Shown in pieces: positions 19,938 to 31,180 of a stretch of DNA of 64,000 nt. A model generated the notes under the pieces. It searched no databases. It was not told where the DNA came from and saw nothing but the letters and a program-made list of their open reading frames with translations. How positions within the stretch are numbered: the stretch's first letter is position 1; each line of letters starts with the position of its first letter. Source of the DNA: Semisulcospira habei (lineage: Eukaryota; Mollusca; Gastropoda; Semisulcospiridae); NCBI GenBank assembly GCA_036245525.1, contig BTPG01000001.1:176191664-176255663 (forward strand), given 5' to 3'. A program made the translations under genes and the position numbers.

Positions 19938-21284
19938 CTTAATAATAATAATAATAATTACGGTATTTATAATGCGCTTATCTTATAATAATTATAACTC
20001 TAAGCGCGCACTCACAACTCGCGCACGCATGCGCACGCTTTAGACGACTCACGTACAACAAATGGTGAAATATATTGCGACAGTCATCTTTTGTGGGGAG
20101 TGTGGTGATATAGTGCTAGAACTGTTGAAAGAGGTGAGTTTTGAGGGCGGACTGAAAGGAGGAGAGAGAGTCTTTCTGACGGAGAGAGAGTGGGAGAGTG
20201 TTCCAGGTGGATGGACCATAAACTGAGAAGGCGCGGGGGCCGAAAGTGCTGAGTTTGGTGCGGGGGATGTGGAGACGGAGAGGGTCGGAGGCGGAGCGGA
20301 GGGAGCGGGAAGGAGTGTAGGGGTGAAGTAAGTTGGAAAGATAGGCAGGAGCGCAGTTGTTCAGGGATTTGTAGCAGAGAGACAGAATCTTGTATTGGAT
20401 ATGCTGTGGGATGGGAAGCCAGTGAAGAAGTTTGAGCAGGGGTGTGATGTGGTCGGATTTTTTCTTTCTGAGGACGAGGCGGGCAGCATTGTTCTGGATG
20501 CGCTGGAGAGTGGAAGTGGTAGAGTGAGGGAGGCCGGAAAGGAGAGAGTTGCAGTAGTCAATGCGAGATAGAATGAGAGAGACAGCAAGTTTGGTGGCAG
20601 CTTTGGTGGTGAGGTATTTTCTGATCTGACTGATGTGGCGGAGGTGAAAGTAGCATGCCTGGGCAGTGGCGGAGATGAAGCTGGTCATGGTAAGAGAGGA
20701 ATCAAGAATAACGCCAAGGTTTTTGGCCGAGTCACTGAGGGAGATGGGGGTGCTGTCGAGTTGAAGGTGGAGAGAGGGAGGGAGCTGGGAAAGTTTCTAG
20801 CGAGTGCTTACCAACATGGCTTCCGTTTTGTCGTCGTTCAGTTTAAGCTTGTTTGCTGTCATCCAGTTTTTCACATCTTCATAGCAGTCAGCCGTGCGAG
20901 TCAGTAGTGACTGAGTGTTGTCGAGTTTGTCTTTGTCTAGTAGTTGTGAGTCGTCAGCGTAGAGGTGGTGGCGTATGTGGTGAGACTGTATGATGTTGGA
21001 CAGGGGGGAGGTGTAGAGTGTGAAAAGGACCGGGCCCAGGACGGACCCCTGTGGTACTCCGCAGGAAAGCGTGACTGGGTTGGAGGAGACGCCGTCAATG
21101 GTGACGGACTGCTGTCTGTCGGAGAGGTACGAGAGAAACCAGGAGTGAGCAGAGTCAGTGATGCCAAAGGAGTGACGAAGGCGGTGGAGGAGGATAGAGT
21201 GGTCTATGGTGTCGAAGGCGGCAGAAAGGTCGAGTAGCGTAAGAAGGGAGATGTTGCCTGAGTCGGTGGAGAGAAGCAGGTCTG
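19938..21284 (-). mobile_element. CR1-like LINE, 5'-truncated, copy 1
   Basis: The minus strand encodes reverse-transcriptase segments LDLSAAFDTIDHSILL, GVPQGSVLGPVLF and HLYADDSQL (the catalytic YADD), followed across frame breaks by the C-terminal LILSRIDYCNSLLSGLP and LHWLPIPQ region typical of CR1/Jockey-type elements. The 3' end is the (AAT)n stretch near 19940, preceded by GCGCTTATCTTATAA. A second copy is at 62660-63899. Frames are interrupted, so it is inactive. Confidence 0.75.
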
Positions 21285-21411
21285 CATGGACATCTTGTAA
21301 GTGCGTGCTCATTTTTAAGACAAGCTTGCTACACAATTTGCACACATGTTTCTTGTCCCATTTGTACTTTACTTTCCCTCTCTGTGACACGTGCACACCT
21401 GTTTCTTCTGT
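21285..21411 (-). pseudogene. C2H2-like zinc-finger gene fragment
   Basis: The minus strand reads HVCKLCSKLVLKMSTHLQDVH, an evident C-x2-C...H-x4-H finger, in frame upstream of the truncated LINE. It resembles the first zinc finger of the family decayed at 14740-16362. SINE S3 then interrupts the same sequence at 21412. Short and isolated, so a relic. Confidence 0.35.
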
Positions 21412-21803
21412 GTCCCCCACCCGGGTCTGCCCTGGGGGACTTGGGTGGGGTTAGGTATTTTTTAGTTCCCAGGGTCACCCTGGTCAGCCCCACAGGGTGG
21501 GTTTTTCTCTCTATTCTGGGGCATGTGTTTCTGTCTACCCTTTGTCCATTCACCTGTATTTGCCTTTTTAAAACTCTCCCTACTGTCTGCACTGCCTGTA
21601 GCTCTTGATATTGGATGTGTGTTGCTAAATGGTCTTAGCTTTATTTAGCCCCTTGTGTTAGGTTTATTTAACGTATTTGACCGGCTGGCGACATACATTC
21701 AATGTTCTGTTTATTTTTTTTTTCACAAGCAGTGCAGGCACGTCCTGAGAAAGCCTTGTTGCTGTCGGGACGTTAAGCAATGTACAATCAATGTACAATC
21801 AAT
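21412..21803 (+). mobile_element. SINE-like repeat S3
   Basis: Plus orientation, from CCCCACCCGGGTCTGCC to CAATGTACAATCAAT, with a duplicated tail word. Perfect 13-bp flanking duplication CTGTTTCTTCTGT (21399-21411 and 21804-21816) shows insertion by target-primed reverse transcription. Confidence 0.85.
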
Positions 21804-22945
21804 CTGTTTCTTCTGTAGGCGCTCTTTCCCCACCCCCAACGTCATGTTCCTTCTGCCTATCAACGTTCTCATTGCCACCCCCAAATTCACCAGGTTCCAC
21901 ACACTGGACCTTGCTGGTACTTGCTTCACTGACACCTGCCCACCCTGAACCTGCCACTTTGAAATCTAAAATAGTCATTACAATACTGTCTGTTTCGGAG
22001 TTCCCAGAGTTTGATGGTGACCCACAGTATGAATCCTGTGAGCTCCAGCCAGGAACAAACTCCTTGTATTGCGATGAGCTTGCACTCTCAGGTCCATCTC
22101 AGGCTCCATTTGCCAACTGAAAAAAGAAAAGAAAAAAAAAAGCTGCATTAGGACAGAAATAGCCCGATTTTGGTTTAAGGGGCCTTGCAGAAGAATAAAA
22201 AGAGTAATCCCGTGTATGACCGATTTACATATATGTGTGACCTCGGTGACAAGGGTTGGCTTCTGCAGCAGCAAAATCCATGTTTTCTGAAAATGTAAGC
22301 ATTTTTCACACATCTGTCAACCCTGCGTGACCCTTTGTGAGAGGTCACTCAAATTAGTATGATTACAAAGGTCTTGCCACAAAGTATCCTTGGGCCAAGC
22401 TTGAAGAATGTGGCTTGAATAGTCTCCGAGAAAATGCCACCATTAAAGTTTACGACGGACGGATGAATGACCAGTGGCCCAGAACATAAACTCACTTGCT
22501 TCGCACGCGAGCCAATAAAATGAGGATGATCATAGAATCACTTACCAGTTTGTAATTGGGGGCATTCCCGTGCCGTCTGTGCACCCTCCTACCAGATGCA
22601 CCCTCTCCGGCAGAGGCTGGGCTAACCTGCTGCTCAAGCAGCTGACTAATTTTGCCTTGGGCCTTGGTCATGTGCCAGGAAGGGGCGTGCTTGTCCACTT
22701 CCATAGATCCCGATGGTTTTGGACATCCTGCTGCCATCTGGCACTGGGTGTGTGCAGAAAGTCCTGAGTGTGGCCAAAACAGTGCTGCAAACATGTCAAA
22801 TCAACCATGTAAACCTGACATTTTGGATCAGATATTCATAATTACTGCAGTACCCCCAGCCCCCTATGAACAATAACTGGTAATACAGTATAAAGCAACA
22901 ACTTGGCACAATCCAGAAAAGCTGTTTGTGGAAGTATGTTCTTGG

Positions 22946-23343
22946 ATTGATTGATTGTACATTGCTTAACGTCCCGACAGCAACAAGGCTTTCTCAGGAC
23001 GTGCCTGCACTGCTTGTAAAAAAAAACAAAAAAAAAAACAACTAAACAGAACATTGAATGTATGTCGCCAACCGGTCAAATACGTTAAATAAACCTAACA
23101 CATGGGGCCTAAATAAAGCTAAGACCATCTAGCAACACACATCCAATATCAAGAGCTACAGGCAGTGCAGACAGTAGGGAGAGTTTTAAAAAGGCAAATA
23201 CAGGTGAATGGACAAAGGGTAGACAGAAACACATGCCCCAGAATAGAGACAAAAACCCACCCTGTGGGGCTGACCAGGGTGACCCTGGGAACTAAAAAAT
23301 ACCTAACCCCACCCAAGTCCCCCAGGGCAGACCCGGGTGGGGT
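22946..23343 (-). mobile_element. SINE-like repeat S4
   Basis: Minus orientation, tail ATTGATTGATTG at 22946 and head at 23343. Perfect 13-bp flanking duplication AGTATGTTCTTGG (22933-22945 and 23344-23356). Very close in sequence to S1. Confidence 0.85.
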
Positions 23344-23356
23344 AGTATGTTCTTGG

Positions 23357-24578
23357 AATCGCGAGACAGTTTTGCGTACGAGGATTGAAATACACACTGA
23401 AATCTGCGGCATCATCTTTTGTTACTTATCATAGTGCATGTGTGAAGTTACTTTTCGATCACAATCATACATGTCAGAAAAGAGCAACAAAATCGTGTGA
23501 CAGATTGACCTTGTATTGGTGTTATTGGACGAATTCCTTTCATTGAAGAAGAAAGCTTTTGTTAAAATCATGGGGTTCTATTATCTTTTAGGAATCAAGA
23601 CTGAGAAGCAGACGACTGGCCTCATAGCAGACGTCTTTTCTCGAAGCGGTCAGTATCGGCTGACTGTGCAATTGTATAGCAGACGTCTTTTCTCGAAGCG
23701 GTCAGTATCGGCTGACTGTGCAATTGTATCGGATTGCATCTCAGTCAAATAACTGCACTGAATAAGTACACTTTGGCATGCTCTTAAATAAAAAATATTG
23801 CATAACATTTACCTTTGCAAACGAAACAGCAGTGCGGGACGAAAGACAATGGTGTTTTGCCGAGTCGGCAAGACGATAAGGGGAAACAATTCAGTTCATG
23901 TCACTGCGCAGTCGACCAATCAGGTATCAAGTTGATCTATAGCTAAGGAAGTTGACATCACACTGACCCGCGGAGTGTGTCGCAAACACAAAACATCATG
24001 TGAACCACTCAAAATGGGAAAAACTGATTTTTTTATAACGTTTTACCGCAAGACAATGCAGAAACAACCCTCAGAAAAAATGGGTGTCTGACTTGGGCAC
24101 TCAGAATTTTACACACACCCATTTTCCATAAGGATGGTAAAGAAAGTCACCCATTTTAGGGGTTTTGTCCACGCACACGCACACACACACGTGTCACTTG
24201 AATAAAAACAAGATGGGATGAACCATAACCCACAAATTCCCTTCTATATGAGAGTTGTGCTCACTGTGAATGGTCTCTACCTTTTGTCTTTGACTTGATT
24301 CTGATGTTGAATTATCTCCTATTGAAAAAGTCTCGCAGATCTGCCAATGCGTCAGTGAGTTCTACAGACCTGTGCACCCCGAAAAATGACTTGGTGTATT
24401 TCCCAGGCCAAAAAGTGTAATTTACAAAACTTTGGAGTAATTCATCAACATAAATGTTTTCTCACGCCTTTTTAACTTTACACTCAAATATTATTCAAAG
24501 GCACTCAAAGCACGATGTCAATTATACATACCAAAATCAAGTGGATCACTTCACAACATATATATATATCACACAGCA
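23357..24578. other. Non-coding host DNA
   Basis: Apart from the 52-bp tandem duplication at 23624-23729 and a short CA-rich tract near 24170-24190, nothing is recognised. Confidence 0.4.
23624..23729. repeat. Tandem duplication of a 52-bp unit
   Basis: ATAGCAGACGTCTTTTCTCG and its continuation to CAATTGTAT are present twice, head to tail and virtually identical, which points to a recent duplication. Confidence 0.85.
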
Positions 24579-25853
24579 CAGTACTTCCGTTTTCACAACA
24601 GTTTAAAGGGTCTCTAGACCCCCAGGTATAAATTTTAGAGGGTACACAGACTTCCATCTGAGCATTATAGAGGGTCTGCAGCTTTATTTAAGAAAAACTG
24701 CATCATCTGTATGTTCCTTAAAAATAAATTAACTCATTTTGCTCTCTCCTCTAAATGTGTTCTGACACTGTCACAGTGTGTGTGTCCTTTCCATGATACC
24801 GATTCTTTAACTGGTGAGCTATCGCGCAAAATCCTGTCCGCTCCCTTGCTCTCACAGACAGAAAAACATATATCTATTTATTTATTTGTATGATCGTTTG
24901 ATAATGTATTGTAATGGAGAATATAGCGTTTTCTGCTGAATGCGGCAGATTGACAACCAAAGTATGACTTGTCTAAACTCTCTCTCTGTGTCACTGTGTG
25001 TGTGTGTGTGTGTGTGTGAACTGATGTACATAAAAGTTTATTTCAACCCATTTAACCACTCAGAAAGACGTGTTTCTCTCATTTTTGCCTAATAACTGTG
25101 TACTACCAGAAGATGGATCGACCACGATTTAAAAAAAACCAGTACAAACTTATTTCTGTTAAAATTTCTGGACTTGCTTTTTGAGTTTGCCTCAGTGCTC
25201 AATGCGCATGCCATTCGTGTGCCGTCGTGCTTTAGCCATGGAAATACACGCAGTGCAGCCACAAACTCTGAAAATGCGTCGCAGCGGCGGTGCCACACAC
25301 GGCCCAGGAGTCATTGTCGCCGGCTTGTCGATGGAGATGGCGGTGTCGAAGTGCAACTTTCTTCTTAGCGATCAAGATCAGACGGTGCTGGATTGAAGAA
25401 TCCGAAGCATTCCAGCTTCCTTTGCTTCTTCTCCGCCATTTCGACTTCGTTCAAGATCGAAAGCGAAACGCACGATGCCGTATCCCATAATAGTATGTAT
25501 GGTGACGTCACAGCAAGTAACGCGTTCAACATGTAGTGCGCACTTTATAATAATACCACACATAAACTTTACGGTTTGCCCGCCCAGTTACACTCGCACG
25601 GACCCCGGCGTCAGGTCGATTCTGAACGCAGCCGCGACTGAGCGAGCGGTTAAATGAACCAACTCATTACTAAAAATAGAACGACTGTCACCGACCTCTG
25701 TTATGGTACGCACGGTGGCACAAGGATAATGCGTCTCGGACGCAGATGCACTGAATTTCAGTCCGTCTGAATACCCCTTAGTTACATTTTCAGTACGTGA
25801 TTTTGAGTTTTAATGCGTCATTGACGCACAGACGCACTAAAACGGAAGCCCTG
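24579..25853 (-). mobile_element. hAT-like non-autonomous DNA transposon, right copy
   Basis: 1275 bp with inverted ends CAGTACTTCCGTTTT and AAAACGGAAGCCCTG. Its interior matches 16870-18156 in reverse orientation, including the GGGTCTCTAGACCC region, the microsatellite and the CGGACGCAGATGCACT region. No transposase is present. AGCAC occurs at both edges, but a proper 8-bp duplication is not evident. Confidence 0.45.
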
Positions 25854-26989
25854 AGCACTAAACTGTTTCCAGAAATCTGCCAGTACCATTCCTTGCCTGT
25901 TGATTATCCACTAGTGAATTCAGATAGTCTCATTCGGAATTTTTGGTAGGTGTAAAATTTTGCTCAAAGGCGTATTTGGCGTAAAATAAAATTTTGGCGT
26001 AAAAATACGCCAAAATCGTAAGAGTGCACAGGTCTGGTTCTATAAGGGCGCAGGACATACGCGTCGTTGATTTGTCAAACATTTGTCATGACGTAAGTTT
26101 TAGTTTTTACATAATTTTATATTTTATGTGATATGAGTTTCACTTTTGCTTCATAGGCTTGAGAAAATGGTGACAAAACTAGAACTTCACGGTACAATTT
26201 CAGTCTTGCTATAATTTGTGTGAAAGCAGGTTGACTTTACCTAGCTACATGATATACTAAGTACAAGGGTCACCTGCATGCTCTTCTGAAAGCACATTGA
26301 TGTATGTGTGCGTGCATGCGCGTGCTCCAAACATCTCCAAGACTTGGAGGCATAGATCCTCATGCGCCTGGAGGGCGCATAAGGATCTGTTGCTCCTGGA
26401 GATGCGCGCATGTTTTTGAGAGAGAGCCGCTCGCATGAGGGAGATTGACGTCATATTTAGAGTATTATGTCAGTGTCTGCATGATGACAGAGTTGCCTCT
26501 TTTACGTCACCGCCACCATCTGACTTTCTCTAGAAGTTAAGGTTTTTTAGTGTTTTAATTCTTTTCTGAAAAGAATTAATTTTTGCTAAAGAAGTTAAAA
26601 GGATACAAATCTGGCTAACGAACTCATCCAATGTCTTTCTCCAAACTAGCTATATGCGAAGGTTCAAATAAATATGACAAAAATTACGGTCTCTAATCTG
26701 GGTCAATACAATATGCTTGGAGGCTCTCTTAGCCACCCACTTAAGAAAGTATTTCGCCAAGTTTCAAGCTTGTGTGTGCAGAAATATCGGAGATTCTCTT
26801 GTTTACATACATACGCACATACATACATGCACATAAGGCCCTTCGCGCCAAATGTACGTTCAACAGCGAGGTTAGCGTAACTAGACATGACGTAATTTTA
26901 TCTTGTTACTTCAATTGTTAGAGGTTTAGCCTGCCCACCTTTGAAGTGAGTGACTTTAAAAAGGACACTACATTGCGTTCTGCAAAGTT
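25854..26989. other. Non-coding host DNA
   Basis: GTAAAATTTTGGCGTA-type palindromic words near 25960-26015 and CATACATACACA-type simple repeats near 26805-26830. A stretch near 26600-26660 (ACTCATCCAATGTCT, CTAGCTATAT) recurs near 62200, suggesting one more dispersed repeat. No gene seen. Confidence 0.4.
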
Positions 26990-27840
26990 ATACGAGTCCT
27001 ACAATGGCAAAACACAATAAGTCCAACAAGTATGTTGAACCCATTGGCTTTTGCCCCCAAAGGCCTGAATGTCAATAGTATTAAACCATGCACCCAAACA
27101 AGCATCAGCTGTCGGTACAAAACTCTTGCTGTAGCGCGCCTTCTTACACCTCATACAGCAGTAGCGGCAGCCAGACAGGAGTAGGTCAAAATAACTATTT
27201 AGTGGATGATCGGTGTCGGCAGCAACCACATGTGCCTTTCGCAGGATTGGTCACAGAACTCTGTAAGGGAGGGGGTAGAAAGGCCAATAATCTTAGCAGC
27301 AGTATGTGTAACTTTTAGAAGTTTGTTTTGATTTGTCACAGACAGCAACAGAAAATAGCACGAGTTGCAATATGTCGGAAGAGACTCGACAATGCTGCGG
27401 CGAGGAGAAGAAAAAGTTTGGGTCAAGGTTGAATGAACACAACCTGCACAGCACGTGAAGTTGCTGCTGACACTTCTTTTGGACTGCTGTAACATGCTCT
27501 GTGAATGACAGTTTGTTAAATGAAACACCAAGGTATCAGAACAATGCGACCTGTTCAACAGGCTCCCCATCAATCACAGTGGAGCTGTCTGTTAAAATGC
27601 GCCAGAACAAAAGCCAATACACATTTCTTTTGTTTTGGATACATTCAAATGGAGAAAATTGTTGCTACACCATCTAGACAAGAGGCGAAGTGAAGACTGA
27701 TATGCCTGGAAAGAAGCAGTGTTACTCAACAGAGCCAGAATTATTGCATCATCTGAGAATTTCAAAAAAATTGGAGATGGGTCATCTGATTGACAGTCAT
27801 TGGTGTACAAAATATACCAAAATGGACTCGGAACACACCC
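26990..27840 (-). mobile_element. Rex1-like LINE, 3' half (split by element B)
   Basis: The minus strand encodes GCVPSPFWYILYTNDC, the reverse-transcriptase stretch after the usual SPQG box, then SDDAIILALL (an altered YADD region), LHLNVSKTKEM, and the C-terminal YFDLLLSGCRYCCMRCK word typical of Rex1/Babar LINEs. Frame breaks near 27590 and 27200 show decay. The upstream half of the same LINE resumes at 60165, beyond element B. Confidence 0.7.
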
Positions 27841-27846
27841 CAACTG
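27841..27846. other. Target-site duplication of element B, left (CAACTG)
   Basis: CAACTG immediately precedes the AGAGATATAAATAC terminus and is repeated at 60165-60170 directly after the right terminus. Six bases is the usual Polinton duplication length. Confidence 0.9.
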
Positions 27847-28090
27847 AGAGATATAAATACTGAGCGGATTGAAGCATCATTAACACAATGACTGAGTTAA
27901 CCCCCTTGATTATATCTTTTTTGGCCCTCCATATCTATGTCTCCCGCACAGAGTAAATACCATTGGAAGTTACCCCTAAATCATCATTATTTAAACAGCC
28001 ACATTTTTATGAAAATCAAAAATAATACTTAAGGGGTTAACTCAGTCATTGTGTTAATAATACTTCAATCCGCTCAGTATTTATATCTCT
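27847..28090. repeat. Palindromic 244-bp module at the left tip of element B
   Basis: Arms 27847-27905 and 28032-28090 are near-perfect reverse complements, each starting AGAGATATAAATACTGAG. The same module, reversed, is at 59921-60164. It could fold into a hairpin at each element end. Confidence 0.8.
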
Positions 28091-29179
28091 CTTAATTAGC
28101 TCATATATCTACTGTCGCAATGTTACTATGTACGTAAACACAGCCCGTCGCCAGCTGACTCTAGGTACGACGCGTCAGAATAAAATATGCACAACAGTTA
28201 CAAAATATGATCACGTCGCAATGTTTTGACAACGTTGCTCAAAACCTTTTCAAATCCTTTAGCTGCTAGATCGATGTACCACACCTGAGTCGATATTCAC
28301 ACAATTTATTTTTGTCCTTAAGAAAATGCACATCGAAAAAATCATGACCCCCCACAAATGTAAATTGGTTTTAAGATTGAATGGGAATAAAACCCCCATT
28401 AGCTACCGCACACAGAGAGAGAGAAAGACCCGCTTTGACAACACAGACATAAACTCCACTCATGTGAAACTTACACGTTTTAAATCAGCTTCTTTTCAAG
28501 CCAGCTCACCTGTTTACCTTTGTGGTGTCTAATGTCGCAACGCGCCGACACAGTAGGGCGCCGCTATTCAACTTAGTAAGGGAACACTCTATGAATAAAC
28601 CGGCTCTACAGCTTTGAAAAGGTTATTTGCTGAGAGGTGTCAATATACTCAAGAAGACAGCATGTTTCGAAATTGACTTCATATTTACTCAATGACTGGT
28701 TCCCGAGAAATCAAACGGTGGCCTATACTCTGCACTATACAGGGAGCTGGAAAAACAGTTGTATAAGAAACTAACAAGTAATATCTAACACACAGACGTA
28801 CACACAAACAAACACACTTACAAACAGATGCGCAAACAAACAAACAAACACACAATCAAACAGACGTACACACACACAAACACACACACAAACAAACAAA
28901 CAAACACACACACACATACACACAAACACACAAACACACACACACACACACGCACTTACAGACACTCATGCCAGTACAATTTTATCGTAAGCATGAGCTG
29001 CCAGGTGGTGTCACGGTTGATCGCCTTTTGTGTTGCCTCACGCCGCGCACTCTCACCCGTCTTTATGGCCTTTATAGCTACACCCTTTCAAATCGCTAAG
29101 TTGTGTCAAAGATCAACAGGGGGACATATTACTTTTCAAAAGAGGGGGATTTGTACAAGTGGGCTTAATGTACTCATGT
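27847..29179 (+). repeat. Left terminal inverted repeat of element B
   Basis: Matches 58801-60164 in reverse. The outer 244 bp are themselves an inverted repeat. It includes a CA/CAAA-rich tract (28795-28965) that gives GT-rich sequence on the other side. The right arm has about 60 extra bases near 58948-59006. Open frames inside are low-complexity artefacts. Confidence 0.88.
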
Positions 29180-29279
29180 GGTTTCTGAGGAATTAGAAAA
29201 TCAACTGGTGGTTATTACACTATACAGGCACTGAAAAAACAGCTGGATAAGAAAATACCAAGTAAAAACAATAAGTCAC

Positions 29280-29313
29280 AACTCACTTAAAGGTTACCTT
29301 AAAGTGAGTTACA
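29280..29313. repeat. Imperfect palindrome in the terminal spacer of B
   Basis: AACTCACTTAAAGG and CCTTAAAGTGAGTT form a 14-bp arm with one mismatch, between the terminal repeat and the first gene. The equivalent spacer of C also holds a strong hairpin. Confidence 0.6.
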
Positions 29314-29458
29314 ATAGGAACTTATTAACTACTTACATTAAGAACTTATTAATTACTTACCCTAATTACTTGCAAGTACTTAATAACAACTTGACTCTAG
29401 TCACGTATACTAAGTCTTTTTTACCAAGACACAAGGGCACCGGAAAACTTTTTTTTTC

Positions 29459-29539
29459 TCAATAATATTCTGGTGGTGCAGATGGTGCAGGCCTAAACTG
29501 TGTAAGTGGCATGACATCTCTCTGTGAAGTGTATGACAT
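29459..29539 (-). CDS. Candidate 26-aa microprotein with late-domain-like motifs, copy B
   Basis: Reads MSYTSQRDVMP and ends APSAPPEYY. PSAP and PPEY are the forms of late-domain motifs known to bind TSG101 and NEDD4-type ligases. The frame continues upstream without a stop into the end of the 228-aa gene in another frame (KQIKIRFGN). Copy C keeps the same words (FGNPLFLSYTSQRDVMP...PSAPP), so the protein reading is conserved, but C has TTG in place of ATG. It may therefore be made by frameshift or splicing from the preceding gene rather than from its own start. Confidence 0.4.
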   Translation of the reverse strand: MSYTSQRDVMPLTQFRPAPSAPPEYY

Positions 29540-29565
29540 TAATAAACGATTACCAAATCTGATTT

Positions 29566-30252
29566 TTATTTGTTTAAAAGATTGTGTAGCTTTTCTGTGG
29601 TTTCCTGAACACCTATCTTTTTTCCTTCCGCTAAAAAACTGGCTTTTAGCTCTTCAACATTCACAGGAGATTGACTACGCATCTTATTCTGTATTTCAGA
29701 CTTTTGTTGTTTGTAGTTATTTAAATCATCCTGGACTCGTTTAAATTCCTCGTCATTAATACAATTATCATTCAATGCCTTACTGATAATAAGTTTAAGA
29801 CTGCTCAGCTTTGCACCCGCCAAAGTACTCAATGCTTCATGTTTTTCTAATTTCGTGTGAAACCTCTTGTTCAAGGCCTCCAAACCAAAGCATGCTAGGC
29901 ATGTAGCAACGCTTAGACCCTCAATTGCTATTCCAGCCAAACTCCCAATTCCTGTAGCGAACAAAACAATGCCCCCTACAGAACATGAAGCTGAAACTGC
30001 ACCAATAGCCATAGAAGTGTTTTGAACAGAATTAAAAACGGTCTTATACCGTCTTTTGCACCGTGAATATTTCGCCTCCTCACTCTCCAAATATTTCAAA
30101 GCTTCTGTAATATTATTTAATCTGAATGCATCTGCCTGTAATGTTTTATCTGAAGCAATTGACATATGTGGATCAGGCGCAAGTGTTGTTTTAGTCATCA
30201 CATTTGTTTCAGTCGGCTCAAGCGTCGGTAGTTGCGGATAGAAGTTTACCAT
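29566..30252 (-). CDS. Polinton two-helix membrane protein (228 aa), copy B
   Basis: The N-terminal 45 residues are proline/threonine-rich (MVNFYPQLPT). Next come an AKYSRCKRRYKTVFNSV segment (about 77-93), a glycine-rich hydrophobic region (about 95-145) likely to be two membrane helices in hairpin form, and a charged C-terminal helix with DDEEF or NDEEFKRVQDDL near 180-195. This pattern recurs in cnidarian and mollusc Polintons; function unknown. The N-terminus is about 20 residues longer than in copy C. In B this is the first gene inside the left terminal repeat; in C it is internal. Confidence 0.6.
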   Translation of the reverse strand: MVNFYPQLPTLEPTETNVMTKTTLAPDPHMSIASDKTLQADAFRLNNITEALKYLESEEAKYSRCKRRYKTVFNSVQNTSMAIGAVSASCSVGGIVLFATGIGSLAGIAIEGLSVATCLACFGLEALNKRFHTKLEKHEALSTLAGAKLSSLKLIISKALNDNCINDEEFKRVQDDLNNYKQQKSEIQNKMRSQSPVNVEELKASFLAEGKKIGVQETTEKLHNLLNK

Positions 30253-30281
30253 TTTTTTTTATTCACAAATATTTTTTTTAT

Positions 30282-31160
30282 TTAATCAGCAATTACATTT
30301 TGCAACTCTTCAAAAGTATACAATTTGCTGGCATAATAAAATGCAACAAGATCAATGTGTTCAAGGTTTATGTAAGTTAGACGAACAAAAGTTGTTTTGT
30401 CAACCACCACCTTGACAGCTGGAACACTGCTCGAAACATTAATAACATCATTATTTTTTGTAATAGCAATAAAGACCTTTGTTGATTCTGTTACTGTTTC
30501 GTCCCATGTAAGTTTAATTCCCTGTGCAATTTGAGCCTCTTTAGCAGTAGTTACTGATTTCATGATAATTTCAAATACTATTGTCGCTTCTCTAGCCATG
30601 ACTAAGCTTGCTGGCATAAACACAACAGAAGTATCTGATCTACCCTTTCTAGTTGTAAGAAGATATCTCCGTCTCTCATAATTTTCAACTTTCAGTTTTT
30701 CTCTGCTATTGTTGTCTGGGGCAAAACTTGGAACAAGGCTTACAATAAGCGGCCCCGAGTTAACAACCTTCCTAAACACTAAGGCGCCTTCGTCATCAGT
30801 GTATACATAAGGACTAATAAATTCCAACTTTATGTCCCAGTCAATTGTGGGTGGTGGAACAGGCACAGGTGAAACCACCCACTTATTTCCCACATGTATT
30901 AAGTTGTAGGGCGAATTATTTACAGGTGGAGTAGGTACAGTAACATCACGTAGCTGACCAAGTTTTGGAATCTGTTTTTCACCGTCTTTCATGTCAACAA
31001 TTACTTTCCTCTTGTACATGCCATTTGAATCAAGTTCAAAACCATATATTTCTCCAACATCCCCTTCCTTCTCAAAATCCTGTACGTCTGCCAAATCTTT
31101 CAATTCTGTTACTGGACATGCAACTGGTATGATTCTAGGCTTTGGACCAAGACCACTCAT
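30282..31160 (-). CDS. Polinton-associated 292-aa protein, copy B
   Basis: Complete member of the family truncated at the window start, beginning MSGLGPKPR at an ATG after TTTGTTTATAAAA. It contains a VPxPPPTIDWDIK segment near 110-122 and ends FEELQNVIAD. Mostly beta-prone; no membrane span or catalytic motif. Very similar in all copies, making it among the most conserved genes of the element apart from ATPase and polymerase. The gap to the next gene upstream is about 20 bp. Confidence 0.6.
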   Translation of the reverse strand: MSGLGPKPRIIPVACPVTELKDLADVQDFEKEGDVGEIYGFELDSNGMYKRKVIVDMKDGEKQIPKLGQLRDVTVPTPPVNNSPYNLIHVGNKWVVSPVPVPPPTIDWDIKLEFISPYVYTDDEGALVFRKVVNSGPLIVSLVPSFAPDNNSREKLKVENYERRRYLLTTRKGRSDTSVVFMPASLVMAREATIVFEIIMKSVTTAKEAQIAQGIKLTWDETVTESTKVFIAITKNNDVINVSSSVPAVKVVVDKTTFVRLTYINLEHIDLVAFYYASKLYTFEELQNVIAD

Positions 31161-31180
31161 TTTTATAAACAAAAATAAAA

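Noticed and set aside
28771..29196. Cysteine/valine-rich or threonine/histidine-rich frames in the B terminal repeats (also 59084-59341)
   Set aside because: These translate CA/GT simple repeats and have no other support.
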